A stretch of 64,000 bases of DNA from Acidimicrobiia bacterium (GTDB lineage Bacteria > Actinomycetota > Acidimicrobiia > Acidimicrobiales > Bin134), in NCBI GenBank assembly GCA_022826705.1, contig JAJDUJ010000030.1, positions 124,001-188,000 of the forward strand, read 5' to 3'. The notes below the pieces were generated by a model. That model worked only from the letters and a program-made list of their open reading frames with translations. It was not told where the DNA came from and ran no database searches. How positions within the stretch are numbered: position 1 is the stretch's first letter; every line of letters starts with the position of its first letter. Below, piece by piece: positions 1 to 7,259 of the stretch. Both the position numbers and the translations under genes were made by a program.

Positions 1-636
1 TTCGAGGACGGCATTCCAGTTATCGCCCATGTCCGAAAAGTCCACCACCCCTGATTTCTCATGGGTCAGATAGCGAATGAGCTCATCGACGATCCAAGCC
101 TGTTCGGGGTCGTCAACCCCGCGGTGCGAGTGCTCTTTGACGGCCTCAGCCAAAATCAGCGACCACGACAGATGATGGACTTGAGTCCTTGAATTGGACC
201 TCACCCTCAGCCCGTCTGTGGGGTGTACCCCAGGAGATGGCGCGATCTCATTCGATATGGTGATGACGCAGTCAATGCCCTCTCCTCGGGCTACTTCCAG
301 GTATTCGTTCAACTGGTCTGCGCTGAGCTTATTCATCCCAGTCTTAACCTCTACAAGGGCCTCAAACCCGGTTCTTTGGCCTACCACCACCCGGATGAGC
401 CCGTCAGGAATGACGAGGCGACCGTCGCCTGTCCGGTAGCCGGGCTTGACGAACGTGGAAATCTTCGCCTTCTTCGCAGACGTGCACCCCAGGGGGACCA
501 GCAGCGCTCGGCTGAGTGACGGGACCACGCTCATCACTGACAACAACGCGGAAGTCGCACGGTCTTCCGCCTCTTTGGCACCCTTGATCCCAGCAACTGG
601 GATCAATCGCGCCCGTTCGAATTCGGCTTCAGCCAT
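1..636 (-). CDS. PD-(D/E)XK nuclease-like protein, 3' end cut by window edge
   Basis: I read 212 codons from an ATG at 634-636, open to the window edge, so the C-terminus is missing. The translation has a canonical PD-(D/E)XK arrangement: Pro77-Asp78 in VIPDGLI, then Glu96-Val-Lys98 in ALVEVKTG. A conserved stretch follows (YLEVARGEGIDCVITISNEI). As I recall, this matches an actinobacterial family often annotated stress response protein. The fold suggests DNA or RNA cleavage, but no substrate can be named. It lies downstream of and in the same direction as the ASCH and GNAT-PIN genes, 222 bp from the ASCH stop, so it may belong to the same accessory operon. Family assignment is from motif memory. 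Confidence 0.75.
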   Translation of the reverse strand, partial: MAEAEFERARLIPVAGIKGAKEAEDRATSALLSVMSVVPSLSRALLVPLGCTSAKKAKISTFVKPGYRTGDGRLVIPDGLIRVVVGQRTGFEALVEVKTGMNKLSADQLNEYLEVARGEGIDCVITISNEIAPSPGVHPTDGLRVRSNSRTQVHHLSWSLILAEAVKEHSHRGVDDPEQAWIVDELIRYLTHEKSGVVDFSDMGDNWNAVLE

Positions 637-643
637 AGCCCAC

Positions 644-826
644 CTAGCTTTCGATCCAGCCTGCGCTTTGGCGCAAACCCCGGCCACGATACACATCTAA
701 CACTGACTGCAGTCCAAACAGCCCTGAACTGCCGGGTCGTAGTCCTGTCCAAACAGCAGTCTGGATGCTGTAGTCGTCAAGACGGACTAGTTGGTTCAGC
801 GCGGGATGGTTGGCGAACGACGGCAT
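644..826 (-). CDS. possible small ORF, unrecognised (60 aa)
   Basis: This is a 60-codon reading frame between the ASCH stop and the PD-(D/E)XK gene, on the same strand. The frame stays open upstream of the ATG and reads ELRIVIEWMPSF, a protein-like composition. It may therefore begin further upstream, overlapping the ASCH stop, or be a frameshifted relic. There is no clear ribosome binding site and no recognised domain. The call rests only on position, strand and composition. Confidence 0.25.
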   Translation of the reverse strand: MPSFANHPALNQLVRLDDYSIQTAVWTGLRPGSSGLFGLQSVLDVYRGRGLRQSAGWIES

Positions 827-858
827 CCATTCAATGACGATCCGTAGCTCACCGTCAG

Positions 859-1311
859 CTAGGCGGCCATCTGCAAGAGTCGGTCGCCGGTCTTGGTGTC
901 GACGTAGGCGAAGCTCTGGGGTGGACGGAAGCGGCTTGGCTTCGTCCGCATGTCTTGAAGAGGCACCATCCTGCTGAAGGGACGCTGATGGGCCAGCTCA
1001 AGTGCTGTGCCCACTTCCACACCTTCGAAGTAGCGCTTGAATTCGTGGTAGGACAGATCGGCTCTGGATCCGAACTCGTGCCACAAGGCTTTGAGGTTGG
1101 CCGAGGTGACACTGGTGATGATGCATGTGCCGAGCAATGCTCGTACCGGTGTCGTTGCATACAACAGCGCCCGTGTCGGAACCTGGATCTTGGGTGTAGT
1201 CCGACGCAGCTCGACAGTCTTTGTGCCGGTAAGGATGGCTTCTGCGAATCTTGGCTTGAGAGACAGGACAATCATCCGGTCTTGATCTAGTTCTGCTATT
1301 TCCTCAGTCAT
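859..1311 (-). CDS. ASCH/PUA-like domain protein (150 aa)
   Basis: A single small domain opens with VLSLKPRFAEAILTGTKTVE, the typical start of ASCH-family PUA-like beta barrels: a Lys-Pro-Arg-(Phe/Tyr) turn, then a Gly-Thr-Lys-x-(Val/Ile)-Glu hairpin. The PPQSFAYV segment near the C-terminus is also typical. ASCH domains are predicted RNA-binding or regulatory modules related to EVE and PUA folds. Its ATG overlaps the stop of the GNAT-PIN gene by 8 nt, which indicates translational coupling and a joint role. The biochemical target is unknown. ORFs in the other two frames here are shadows. Confidence 0.8.
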   Translation of the reverse strand: MTEEIAELDQDRMIVLSLKPRFAEAILTGTKTVELRRTTPKIQVPTRALLYATTPVRALLGTCIITSVTSANLKALWHEFGSRADLSYHEFKRYFEGVEVGTALELAHQRPFSRMVPLQDMRTKPSRFRPPQSFAYVDTKTGDRLLQMAA

Positions 1312-3298
1312 CTCGTCTCACCCCTTCCTCGTAGAATGCCTGGACACTAGCTTCATCGATTTGCCGGGTCGTTATGAAGTAACCGTCTGTGTTCATGGCG
1401 GGGCACAACTCTCGTGCCCTGTCCATCGCGATTGGCTCGTGGAAGATCTCCGTCTGGCTGAACAGCAACGCTGTCGCTGCGGGGTGGCCGCCATTTCCGG
1501 AAGGCTTGGCGCTGTCTAGAACCTGACTCTCGTCGAGCACCCCGCGATCGCGATACTTGCGGTAGAGGCGACGGGGATCGCCGGTGTCGAAGGCGTCCAG
1601 CCACGAAATAGCTCTCACGCCCCCGAATGCCCCTCCCCCTGAAACCCACCAGATGATCCTTGCGGGAGCCTCTAGGGATTGACGAGGCGTCATGTAGTAG
1701 GTGTTTTCGCGGGCAGCGGCCGCTCGAAGATGTATCTCGAACAGCCGCGCCTGGGGTTCCTCATATCCGAGGAGGACGCGGGCGTACTCCGGCTTGATCG
1801 GGACAAGATAGGAAGTGACGGCTCCGCTGAAAACCTTCGAGGGCCATGCGTATCGCTCATATTCTCGGATCAGGTTCGCATTCAGTCTGTCCCAACCGAT
1901 TTGGCTCAACTCCTGGGGAAGCGCATCACCAGGTCCGAACATGCCGGTCTGAACAAACGCTTTCCAGGTTGCCCCCTCGGACCTGAACCCTTCGTCGCGG
2001 AGGGCCCGCTCGACGGATGATTGCGTCTGGTCTTCTATGACAAGTTCCGCCGACCCGCCTCTTGCGACGATCGTTCGCAAGTGATGAATCATCTGCCTTG
2101 CTGTTGAATGCGATTGCTGCCCCGAGGCGCTGCGGAGCGCCGTCACCGTTACGCGGGATTGTTCGCGGTACATCGCTCCAAGCGCCAGAGGCTCTCCCGC
2201 TTCTCTCGCGATTTGCTCGATGCGCCCCTCGCGGGCGGTGGCCATGCTGAGGCGCTGTCTCAACTCTGCCGGACGCTCACCTACGTGGTGATGGCAGAAT
2301 GCGTTCAGGTCGGTGCTCGTAGGCATCTCCAAGACAGGCACCACGGACATGCCCGAAGCGGCGATTGCTCGTGTCTGATGGCTGTGTTCGCCTCCTGAGG
2401 CTTGGAGACGCAGTAGGAAGTCGTCCGGGCCAATCAGGCTCAAGCCAGTCAGTTGCTCAATGTGCTTTCCTTCTTTGAGAAGGCTTTCGTCTCGAGTCAC
2501 GAGGTACGCGGCATCGCTAGTGGCTGCCTGTGCGACTACCCGAAGATCACTTGTCTCCACACGAGCTGCAGACGACGCTTGCTGGAGCGACTCCAATTCC
2601 GCGTGCCATGCCTCGGGGGATGGCTCTAGAGTCCGAAACTCGCCTAGTGAGGATTCAAAGCCTTCGCTTCTAGAACGTTGGTCTGAGAGTTCTGAGCGGC
2701 TCTGCATCGTTACTGCCAACTCTGCGACCTCCGCGACCCAGTCGGCTGTGAGCGCCAGCGAGGCGAGGAAGTCGCGTTGCTCCAAGATGTCCAACAGAAT
2801 GTTGGTATCGATGGCAACCAATAGCCGAGCGTCTTCGTGGTCAGGTTCCTCAAACAGGGTTTGAGCAGCTATGGGCCTCCACCACGTGACGAGAAGGTGT
2901 CCAGCGCGGCTGCGGCCAGGCTTCTCTCCCCAACGCGTGAACCCAAGCTTGGGCCACATGTCGTTCGCGGCGTAGTCCTTGCGGCACGACAAGCGGATCC
3001 CCGCCCTGTGGAGGTTGCGCTCGACGATGCCTTCAACCAGCTCGCGTGCGATTCCCAGTCCTCGTTGATCTTTGTCAACGCAAAGATGGGTGAGGGAGAT
3101 ATCTCCCGTTCTGACCCTCTTCCCATACAGCGCGTAGCCCTTGACTTCGCCGTCTTCGACGAACGCGAGCACTCTGCCTTCGTCAGCGGCCTGCTTAATC
3201 GCTTCGTAGGGCAAGAAGCCCAAGGTCGCGCTATTGGCATTTCCAAGTTCGATGACCCGCTGGTATTGCGGCGAACCTGGACTTACTGCCTCGATCAT
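1304..3298 (-). CDS. GNAT - PIN - GNAT-like - PUA-like fusion protein (664 aa)
   Basis: I start this gene at the ATG at 3296-3298 because GGAGGG lies 8 nt upstream; the longer reading frame to 3409 has no such site. Residues 1-140 are a GNAT acetyltransferase with the acetyl-CoA loop DKDQRGLGIA at about 75-84. Residues 158-295 form a PIN nuclease domain with Asp164 (AIDTNILLD), acidic residues near 190, Asp251 (TSDLRVVAQA) and Asp270 (VTRDESLL). Residues about 320-450 look like a second, degenerate GNAT. Residues about 480-620 resemble a PUA/EVE-like barrel (YLVPIKPEYARVLL, RIIWWVSG). Acetyltransferase and ribonuclease toxins are both known from toxin-antitoxin systems, but having both in one chain is unusual. 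The coupled ASCH gene follows. Confidence 0.75.
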   Translation of the reverse strand: MIEAVSPGSPQYQRVIELGNANSATLGFLPYEAIKQAADEGRVLAFVEDGEVKGYALYGKRVRTGDISLTHLCVDKDQRGLGIARELVEGIVERNLHRAGIRLSCRKDYAANDMWPKLGFTRWGEKPGRSRAGHLLVTWWRPIAAQTLFEEPDHEDARLLVAIDTNILLDILEQRDFLASLALTADWVAEVAELAVTMQSRSELSDQRSRSEGFESSLGEFRTLEPSPEAWHAELESLQQASSAARVETSDLRVVAQAATSDAAYLVTRDESLLKEGKHIEQLTGLSLIGPDDFLLRLQASGGEHSHQTRAIAASGMSVVPVLEMPTSTDLNAFCHHHVGERPAELRQRLSMATAREGRIEQIAREAGEPLALGAMYREQSRVTVTALRSASGQQSHSTARQMIHHLRTIVARGGSAELVIEDQTQSSVERALRDEGFRSEGATWKAFVQTGMFGPGDALPQELSQIGWDRLNANLIREYERYAWPSKVFSGAVTSYLVPIKPEYARVLLGYEEPQARLFEIHLRAAAARENTYYMTPRQSLEAPARIIWWVSGGGAFGGVRAISWLDAFDTGDPRRLYRKYRDRGVLDESQVLDSAKPSGNGGHPAATALLFSQTEIFHEPIAMDRARELCPAMNTDGYFITTRQIDEASVQAFYEEGVRRDD

Positions 3299-3411
3299 GC
3301 TTGGTGCCCTCCAGTGTTCTGTGTACAGGCAACTTGCTGGACAAACCTCTCCGATTGTAGGGAGGAGGAATGACAATTTGGGGCGGCCTCGCTTTTGTGC
3401 CGACCACACCT

Positions 3412-3488
3412 GAGCCCGTGCGCGAGCGGGTTGAGGGAGTGGCCTGCAAAGCCATGATTCACGCGTTCAATTCCCGTCCGGCGCTCCA
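3412..3488 (+). tRNA. tRNA-Cys(GCA)-like element, probably degenerate
   Basis: The 77-nt stretch folds as a cloverleaf with anticodon loop CTGCAAA on a 5-bp stem (GTGGC/GCCAT, one G-T). T loop TTCAATT, discriminator T and an encoded CCA are all present. The D loop GAGCGGG and anticodon region match bacterial tRNA-Cys. Mismatches occur in three stems: two of seven in the acceptor (A2-G71, C6-C67), one of three in the D stem and one C-C in the T stem. This is more damage than a normal tRNA shows, so it may be a pseudo-tRNA or a divergent second copy. It lies at the edge of the accessory genes at 1-3.3 kb. Confidence 0.45.
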
Positions 3489-3528
3489 GGGGTCCACTGG
3501 TCGCGGGACCCAATCCGTTTGCTGAACC

Positions 3529-4080
3529 TCAGTTGTCTGCACGTTGTTTCGCCCACCTGAGGGCCTTGATTGCGCCCACCGCCAAGATGGCCGCCAAGGC
3601 ATTAAAGAGAATGTCGCGCGGGTCGAAGACCCGAGTAGGCAGCAGTGCTTGGATGAGTTCGTCGAGCACTCCGAGGAAGCCCGCAATTGTGACAGCGAAG
3701 ACCGCCGGGGCGGGCATGTGCGGCCTCCGCATTGCGCGCTCGTTGAGAGCCGCATGGACGAGCAGTGCAACTATGCCGTACTCGATCAGATGGGTGCGTT
3801 CTTCGTGACTGCCCATGCGAACGAACACCATGAAATAGACCGTCGCGACTCCCAGAGCGACAGCGATTTCAGCACTTCCAGGTCGCGATCGCAGCCCTTG
3901 GACAACGATGGCCACTCCGATCAGCACCATACCGAGTGCGAAGAATGCGGACATCAGTCCGGCTTCTCGCAGGGTGCTGGCCAGGCGTCCGGCAAGGCCG
4001 AGAGTGGCGTATATCGCGGCGACGACAGCCAACGTCGAGAGCCATAGGCGTCGCTCGCGGATCGAGGTGAAGGGACGCAC
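3529..4080 (-). CDS. VanZ-family membrane protein (183 aa)
   Basis: The protein has about five hydrophobic segments and the VanZ signatures: THLIEYGIVALL in the middle, and FLGVLDELIQALLPTRVFDPRDILFN near the C-terminus with its conserved Asp-Glu and Asp-Asn. VanZ proteins are small membrane proteins, one of which gives low teicoplanin resistance in enterococci; the activity of most is unknown. The start is the GTG at 4080, because an in-frame TAG lies three codons upstream (followed by GCT CCT GCG). A second copy of its N-terminal codons lies just upstream (see the repeat). No resistance genes are adjacent. Confidence 0.8.
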   Translation of the reverse strand: MRPFTSIRERRLWLSTLAVVAAIYATLGLAGRLASTLREAGLMSAFFALGMVLIGVAIVVQGLRSRPGSAEIAVALGVATVYFMVFVRMGSHEERTHLIEYGIVALLVHAALNERAMRRPHMPAPAVFAVTIAGFLGVLDELIQALLPTRVFDPRDILFNALAAILAVGAIKALRWAKQRADN

Positions 4081-4132
4081 CGCAGGAGCCTATGCAGCAA
4101 AGACAGCCACGGTCGAGAGCCATAGCCGTCGC
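4024..4132. repeat. tandem duplication of VanZ 5' codons (two ~31-bp copies, 78 bp apart)
   Basis: Copy 1 at 4024-4054, inside the VanZ gene, and copy 2 at 4102-4132, upstream of its start, differ at only a few bases. The offset is 78 bp, exactly 26 codons. On the minus strand copy 1 encodes RRLWLSTLAVVAA and copy 2 encodes RRLWLSTVAVFAA followed at once by a TAG stop. Copy 2 is therefore a relic of an in-frame partial duplication or of a former longer paralogue, now outside the gene. Confidence 0.75.
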
Positions 4133-4515
4133 ACATCTCGATCGGTGCTGGCGCCAATAGGAGGTAAAGGCCGAACCGATGATTTCGAGAAATTCGCTCG
4201 ACAACCTGAAAGTAGTGGAGGACATCACTTCGTTCCTGGGTTCCGACCTGCGCGAACAGCCTTCAGTAGTTTGAGCAGGTTTCAGGACCAAAGGATGCTC
4301 AAATTGGGACCATTTTCCCAGGTCACAGCCCTAGGCGATTCTGAACCCACTGCACCGACTCTTTCACTGCCGGCTACTCTCCCTTCCTTAGGTGGAGCAC
4401 CCCCTTTCTCTTAGGTGGAGCCTCCAAAAATCGATCGAGTACGCCCAGGCCAGATCAGGTGGCTAGGACCCCTCGATTGGAGAGTTTGCTGGCTTTGATT
4501 CTCTAACCTGAAGGA
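4081..4515. other. 435-bp intergenic stretch with gene relic
   Basis: No gene is supported here. It holds the duplicated VanZ 5' relic at 4102-4132 and a pair of exact 12-bp direct repeats, CTTAGGTGGAGC at 4387-4398 and 4410-4421. It also supplies the upstream regions of the divergent VanZ and small membrane protein genes. Reading frames across it on either strand have compositions unlike real proteins. Confidence 0.5.
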
Positions 4516-4869
4516 ATGGGTAGTCAGGAGGGCCTTCCCTCTGAGCAGGTCATCATGGAATCCCCGTTGAGCTTTACGGGTTCGGCCAAACGCATCATCC
4601 CGGCCGTTTACGGGGGAATGCCCAAGCGACGTTGGGCTGTGCCGGTGGCCCCTGTGGTGGTAGTGCTGGTGATTTCTGTGACATGGATTGGGGTGTTGTT
4701 GTGGTACTTGGTCTGGGGCGTATTTCTGATTCCGTTCCGGCTGTTCCACCGATTGCAGCGCAAGTCGGAAGTCGATGCGCTACGCCACCGGGAACTGCTC
4801 GACGCCATCCGCGATACAGACACGGCACGCGAGAGTCCTCCTGTGGACGAGGGCGGTGGAAGCTCCTAG
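4516..4869 (+). CDS. small membrane protein, unknown function (117 aa)
   Basis: A hydrophobic core at residues about 42-75 (valine-, leucine- and tryptophan-rich, one or two membrane passes) is followed by a charged tail with a short coiled-coil-like segment (RLQRKSEVDALRHRELLDAI). The N-terminus carries LSFTGSAKRI, a string I associate with small actinobacterial membrane proteins of unknown role. The ATG at 4516 has only a weak AAGGA close by; ATG 4555 is an alternative start. There are no operon partners, as the next gene is on the other strand. Confidence 0.55.
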   Translation: MGSQEGLPSEQVIMESPLSFTGSAKRIIPAVYGGMPKRRWAVPVAPVVVVLVISVTWIGVLLWYLVWGVFLIPFRLFHRLQRKSEVDALRHRELLDAIRDTDTARESPPVDEGGGSS

Positions 4870-5045
4870 CTCCTACTCTTGATCGGTCTTGGCACCTGAC
4901 GGTCAAGTCGTATTGGTTCACGTATTGCCCCGGGTAGCTACGGCATCTAGTAGCGCTCTTCGCCTCTCATCTCTGCGAGCACTTCGGTCAAGCTCGGGCC
5001 CTCGATGGGATCGGGTAGTTCGGCAATCTCCTCAATCATTTCGAT

Positions 5046-5918
5046 TCAATGCTCCTGGTTGTCGTCGAGCCAGGGTGATCCGTGGATCTGGTGCCATCTT
5101 TTTGGGCGCGCCAAGACCCGTTCTACTTTCTTGTCAACCTTCCTGCGGCGACTTCTTTTGCGGCGGAGCTTCTTTGGGTTGCTGCCGTCGTTGACCAACT
5201 TGTCGACAATGGCTTTGACAAGGGCGTAGAGCCATTTGGGCTTGCCCCTGTAGTCGCCTGTCTTGGTGGTGTAGTAGCCGGTGGCGAGCATTTCCGCGGT
5301 GGCGGCAGTCGGGACCCCCACGAATCGACCAGGTAGCAGTCTGGTGAGCTTCACACGACGCCTTTCGAAACCCGACCGGCTCATATGGTCCTCCGAGTAG
5401 ACGGTGATCTCCCTTTTGCCTCGCCAGAGCTTGCGGTAGGCACCGGTCAACACACCGAGCATGTATTCGTCGAGTTCGTTAAGGGCGTCCTGGGACCCGG
5501 AGTCGCAGGCGTCGCAGGCGCAGTCGGGGATGACGGCCACAACTTCGGTGGGTTCGCCGACACCTAGCACGACACCAGGCCAGTCAACGTCTTCGATGCG
5601 GTTCCAGGCGACTACGAGCGGGATTGCACCCGGGGCCAAGGGCACGGCTTGGAAGGTGCGGTCCACGGTAACCCTGGGCGGCTCCCGCCAAGCCACTACG
5701 GCTTCGTCTAGCTCGGCAATGCCCGCGGTGGTCATAGCCGCGAACCAGGCCTCGGTCCGGGCGGCCAAGATCTTCCAGCGTTGCGGGTTTGTAACCCTTG
5801 AATATTCCTCATTAAGGGGCATGCGATCAGGGTGGGGATCCGGCCACCCGTCCAGCCCGCGTCCCGTCTCGACGAACGCGGCATCCACCGCGGCCACTAA
5901 CTCCTCGACAGAACGCAT
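5046..5918 (-). CDS. DUF6226-family protein (290 aa)
   Basis: The N-terminal 170 residues match the actinobacterial DUF6226 pattern as I recall it: VEELVAAVDAAFVETG, then WPDPHPDR, EEYSRVTNPQRW, and a four-Cys or acidic turn PDCACDACDSGS, which could bind metal. The C-terminal 100 residues are unusually basic (RKRSRRRKVDKKVERVL), which suggests nucleic-acid contact or a lineage-specific tail. Function is unknown. It stands alone between a membrane protein gene and small antitoxin-like genes. Confidence 0.7.
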   Translation of the reverse strand: MRSVEELVAAVDAAFVETGRGLDGWPDPHPDRMPLNEEYSRVTNPQRWKILAARTEAWFAAMTTAGIAELDEAVVAWREPPRVTVDRTFQAVPLAPGAIPLVVAWNRIEDVDWPGVVLGVGEPTEVVAVIPDCACDACDSGSQDALNELDEYMLGVLTGAYRKLWRGKREITVYSEDHMSRSGFERRRVKLTRLLPGRFVGVPTAATAEMLATGYYTTKTGDYRGKPKWLYALVKAIVDKLVNDGSNPKKLRRKRSRRRKVDKKVERVLARPKRWHQIHGSPWLDDNQEH

Positions 5919-6032
5919 TGCACCATCATGGCCTCGTCCGCATCGGCGCCCACAGCGATTTCAAACCGGCCAATTGGGCCAGGTCAGAGCTACCCAACAA
6001 CTTAAAGGGGGGCTCAGCCCGTTGAGGCCTCC

Positions 6033-6128
6033 TTGCTTGTAAATGCCGATGTGTCGCCGAAGGCGCTGAAGAACCTGCTTGTCAAACAAGTTGGTCTGAC
6101 TGATGAGGAGATCGCCGAGTTATTATGA
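6033..6128 (+). CDS. possible 31-aa peptide or C-terminal gene relic
   Basis: From a TTG at 6033 the frame reads LVNADVSPKALKNLLVKQVG and then TDEEIAELL to a TGA at 6126-6128. The composition is protein-like and amphipathic, but the only start is a TTG with a weak GAGG before it, and a stop closes the frame at 6003-6005. It sits 24 bp ahead of the HicB-like gene. It may be the tail of a lost gene or a small leader protein. No family is recognised. Confidence 0.22.
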   Translation: MLVNADVSPKALKNLLVKQVGLTDEEIAELL

Positions 6129-6152
6129 GCAGCTACTCGACTGGAGAGTCAC

Positions 6153-6380
6153 ATGAGAGATGAGGTGCGGATTCATCTGCACTCCGATCCTGCCGTTCCC
6201 GGAACCCGCTGGTGGGCCGAGAGCGACTCCGGCTTTACCGGCGGTTCTGACGAGCTCAGCGAACTGGTTTCCGTCATCTTGGACTGGGCTGAAGCCGATG
6301 GCATAGAGGTGTCTTTTGCGCTTGCCATGGAGGATTCGCTCTCAGAGTCGAAGCACGTCGAGCCGGTGATTCACAGCTGA
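6153..6380 (+). CDS. HicB-like small protein (75 aa)
   Basis: A GGAGAG site lies 4 nt before the ATG. The sequence around GTRWWAESDSGFTGGSDELS resembles HicB/DUF1902-type antitoxin folds, where a ferredoxin-like domain carries WWAES, a Gly-Phe turn, and then a helix beginning at the S/D-E-L segment. HicB proteins normally neutralise a HicA mRNA interferase, but no HicA partner is adjacent. The next gene, 6 nt on, resembles a different antitoxin class. It is either an orphan or paired with a distant toxin. Similarity is weak and short. Confidence 0.45.
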   Translation: MRDEVRIHLHSDPAVPGTRWWAESDSGFTGGSDELSELVSVILDWAEADGIEVSFALAMEDSLSESKHVEPVIHS

Positions 6381-6386
6381 GCTGAG

Positions 6387-6623
6387 GTGGAGGAGATGGA
6401 GGCTGAAAGGCGGGGGCAGGATGGCGAGGGCTCTTCCTGTATCGACGATGTTGTCGCGGTCTCTGCGGAGGATGCGTCTAGGCAGGTGCTCGCTGATCGC
6501 ACTGAATTCGTTCTCAGCCCTGAAGATTGGGAGGCCTGGGAAGACCTCAATGACCGTCCCGCCCGAGACATTCCCGAACTACGGGAGCTGATGGCCGAGC
6601 CATCTCCCTTCTTTGTCGACTGA
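6387..6623 (+). CDS. TacA/DUF1778-like antitoxin C-terminal region without the DNA-binding part (78 aa)
   Basis: The C-terminal half (ADRTEFVLSPEDWEAWEDLN, then DRPARDIPELRELM) matches the toxin-neutralising tail of DUF1778/TacA antitoxins: Phe-x-Leu, Trp-x-x-(Phe/Trp), Asp-Arg-Pro, Pro-x-Leu. The ribbon-helix-helix DNA-binding N-terminus of that family is absent; a polar stretch takes its place. The usual GNAT toxin partner is absent too. The start is GTG 6387 or ATG 6396 (GGTGGAGG lies immediately before the latter). It is likely an orphan or eroded antitoxin co-transcribed with the preceding gene. Confidence 0.5.
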   Translation: MEEMEAERRGQDGEGSSCIDDVVAVSAEDASRQVLADRTEFVLSPEDWEAWEDLNDRPARDIPELRELMAEPSPFFVD

Positions 6624-6708
6624 CCCGCGCTGTCGGCAACCAACTCTGCCCGCAGCACAGCATCGGGTTGAAGCCTGGATGAATGCTTCAACAAGAGGAG
6701 TCGGCGTA

Positions 6709-7005
6709 TTACTGCGATTGTGCCAGTTCAGCGACGTGAGCGCCGTACCTCTGCTGGGCTGCCTGGCGGGTGACGCCGAGCATGAAGCCGATCATCGCCC
6801 AAGACCAGCCGTCCTTTCGTGCGGAGGCAACTGCTTGTGCCAGTTCTTTCGCGGTTTCGTCGCGTTGGTCAGCGAGCTTTCCCACCAGTTTCAGCGATGA
6901 GGAGTCAATGGTCTCCAGATCAGCGGGATCGACCTCCTCCGCCCATTTCTCAAGGGCAGCCAGCTTCTCGGCCCACCGTTCTTCTCGACTGCTCATCAGT
7001 TCCAC
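6709..7005 (-). CDS. small helix-turn-helix protein (98 aa)
   Basis: A predicted N-terminal helical region is followed by a clear HTH near the C-terminus: GWSWAMIGFMLGVTRQAAQQ, the second helix starting at Val-Thr-Arg-Gln. This is typical of short actinobacterial DNA-binding proteins whose HTH resembles sigma-70 region 4 or AsnC. The start is GTG 7005, with ATG 6996 three codons in as an alternative. It is probably a transcriptional regulator of unknown target. Two inverted repeats lie in its upstream region. Confidence 0.6.
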   Translation of the reverse strand: MELMSSREERWAEKLAALEKWAEEVDPADLETIDSSSLKLVGKLADQRDETAKELAQAVASARKDGWSWAMIGFMLGVTRQAAQQRYGAHVAELAQSQ

Positions 7006-7074
7006 ACTCTGGTGCCGTGTTTGCGGGCGCTTGGTGCGATAGCGGCGAATTCAAGGTAACGGTCCATCGGATTG

Positions 7075-7153
7075 ATGTCAACAAAAGTTGACACTGGGTT
7101 GGGTGGGGCCGCTACTGGCCGATAGTGGAGGTCACACTACAGCGAGTGTGTGA
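7075..7153. promoter_or_regulatory. two inverted repeats in the intergenic region upstream of the HTH gene and khtT-like gene
   Basis: The first is an 18-bp perfect hairpin or operator, TGTCAACAAAAGTTGACA, at 7075-7092, whose right arm contains TTGACA, a -35-like hexamer. The second pairs GTCACAC at 7130-7136 with GTGTGAC at 7147-7153. Both lie in the 254-bp gap between the divergent HTH gene and the antiporter operon, so they may be operators for either one. The regulator is unknown. Confidence 0.35.
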
Positions 7154-7259
7154 CAGTGGGGCGATGATGGCCACCGTGAGCTGATCGGCCACTTTGGTGG
7201 CGCTGTTCTGTCAAGATTGCTGTTGCTGCGGGGTTGTCCACGGCTGGGAGGAGAGTTCG

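Noticed and set aside
4387..4421. Two CTTAGGTGGAGC copies as a possible operator or phage site
   Set aside because: Too short and not palindromic; no gene start depends on them.
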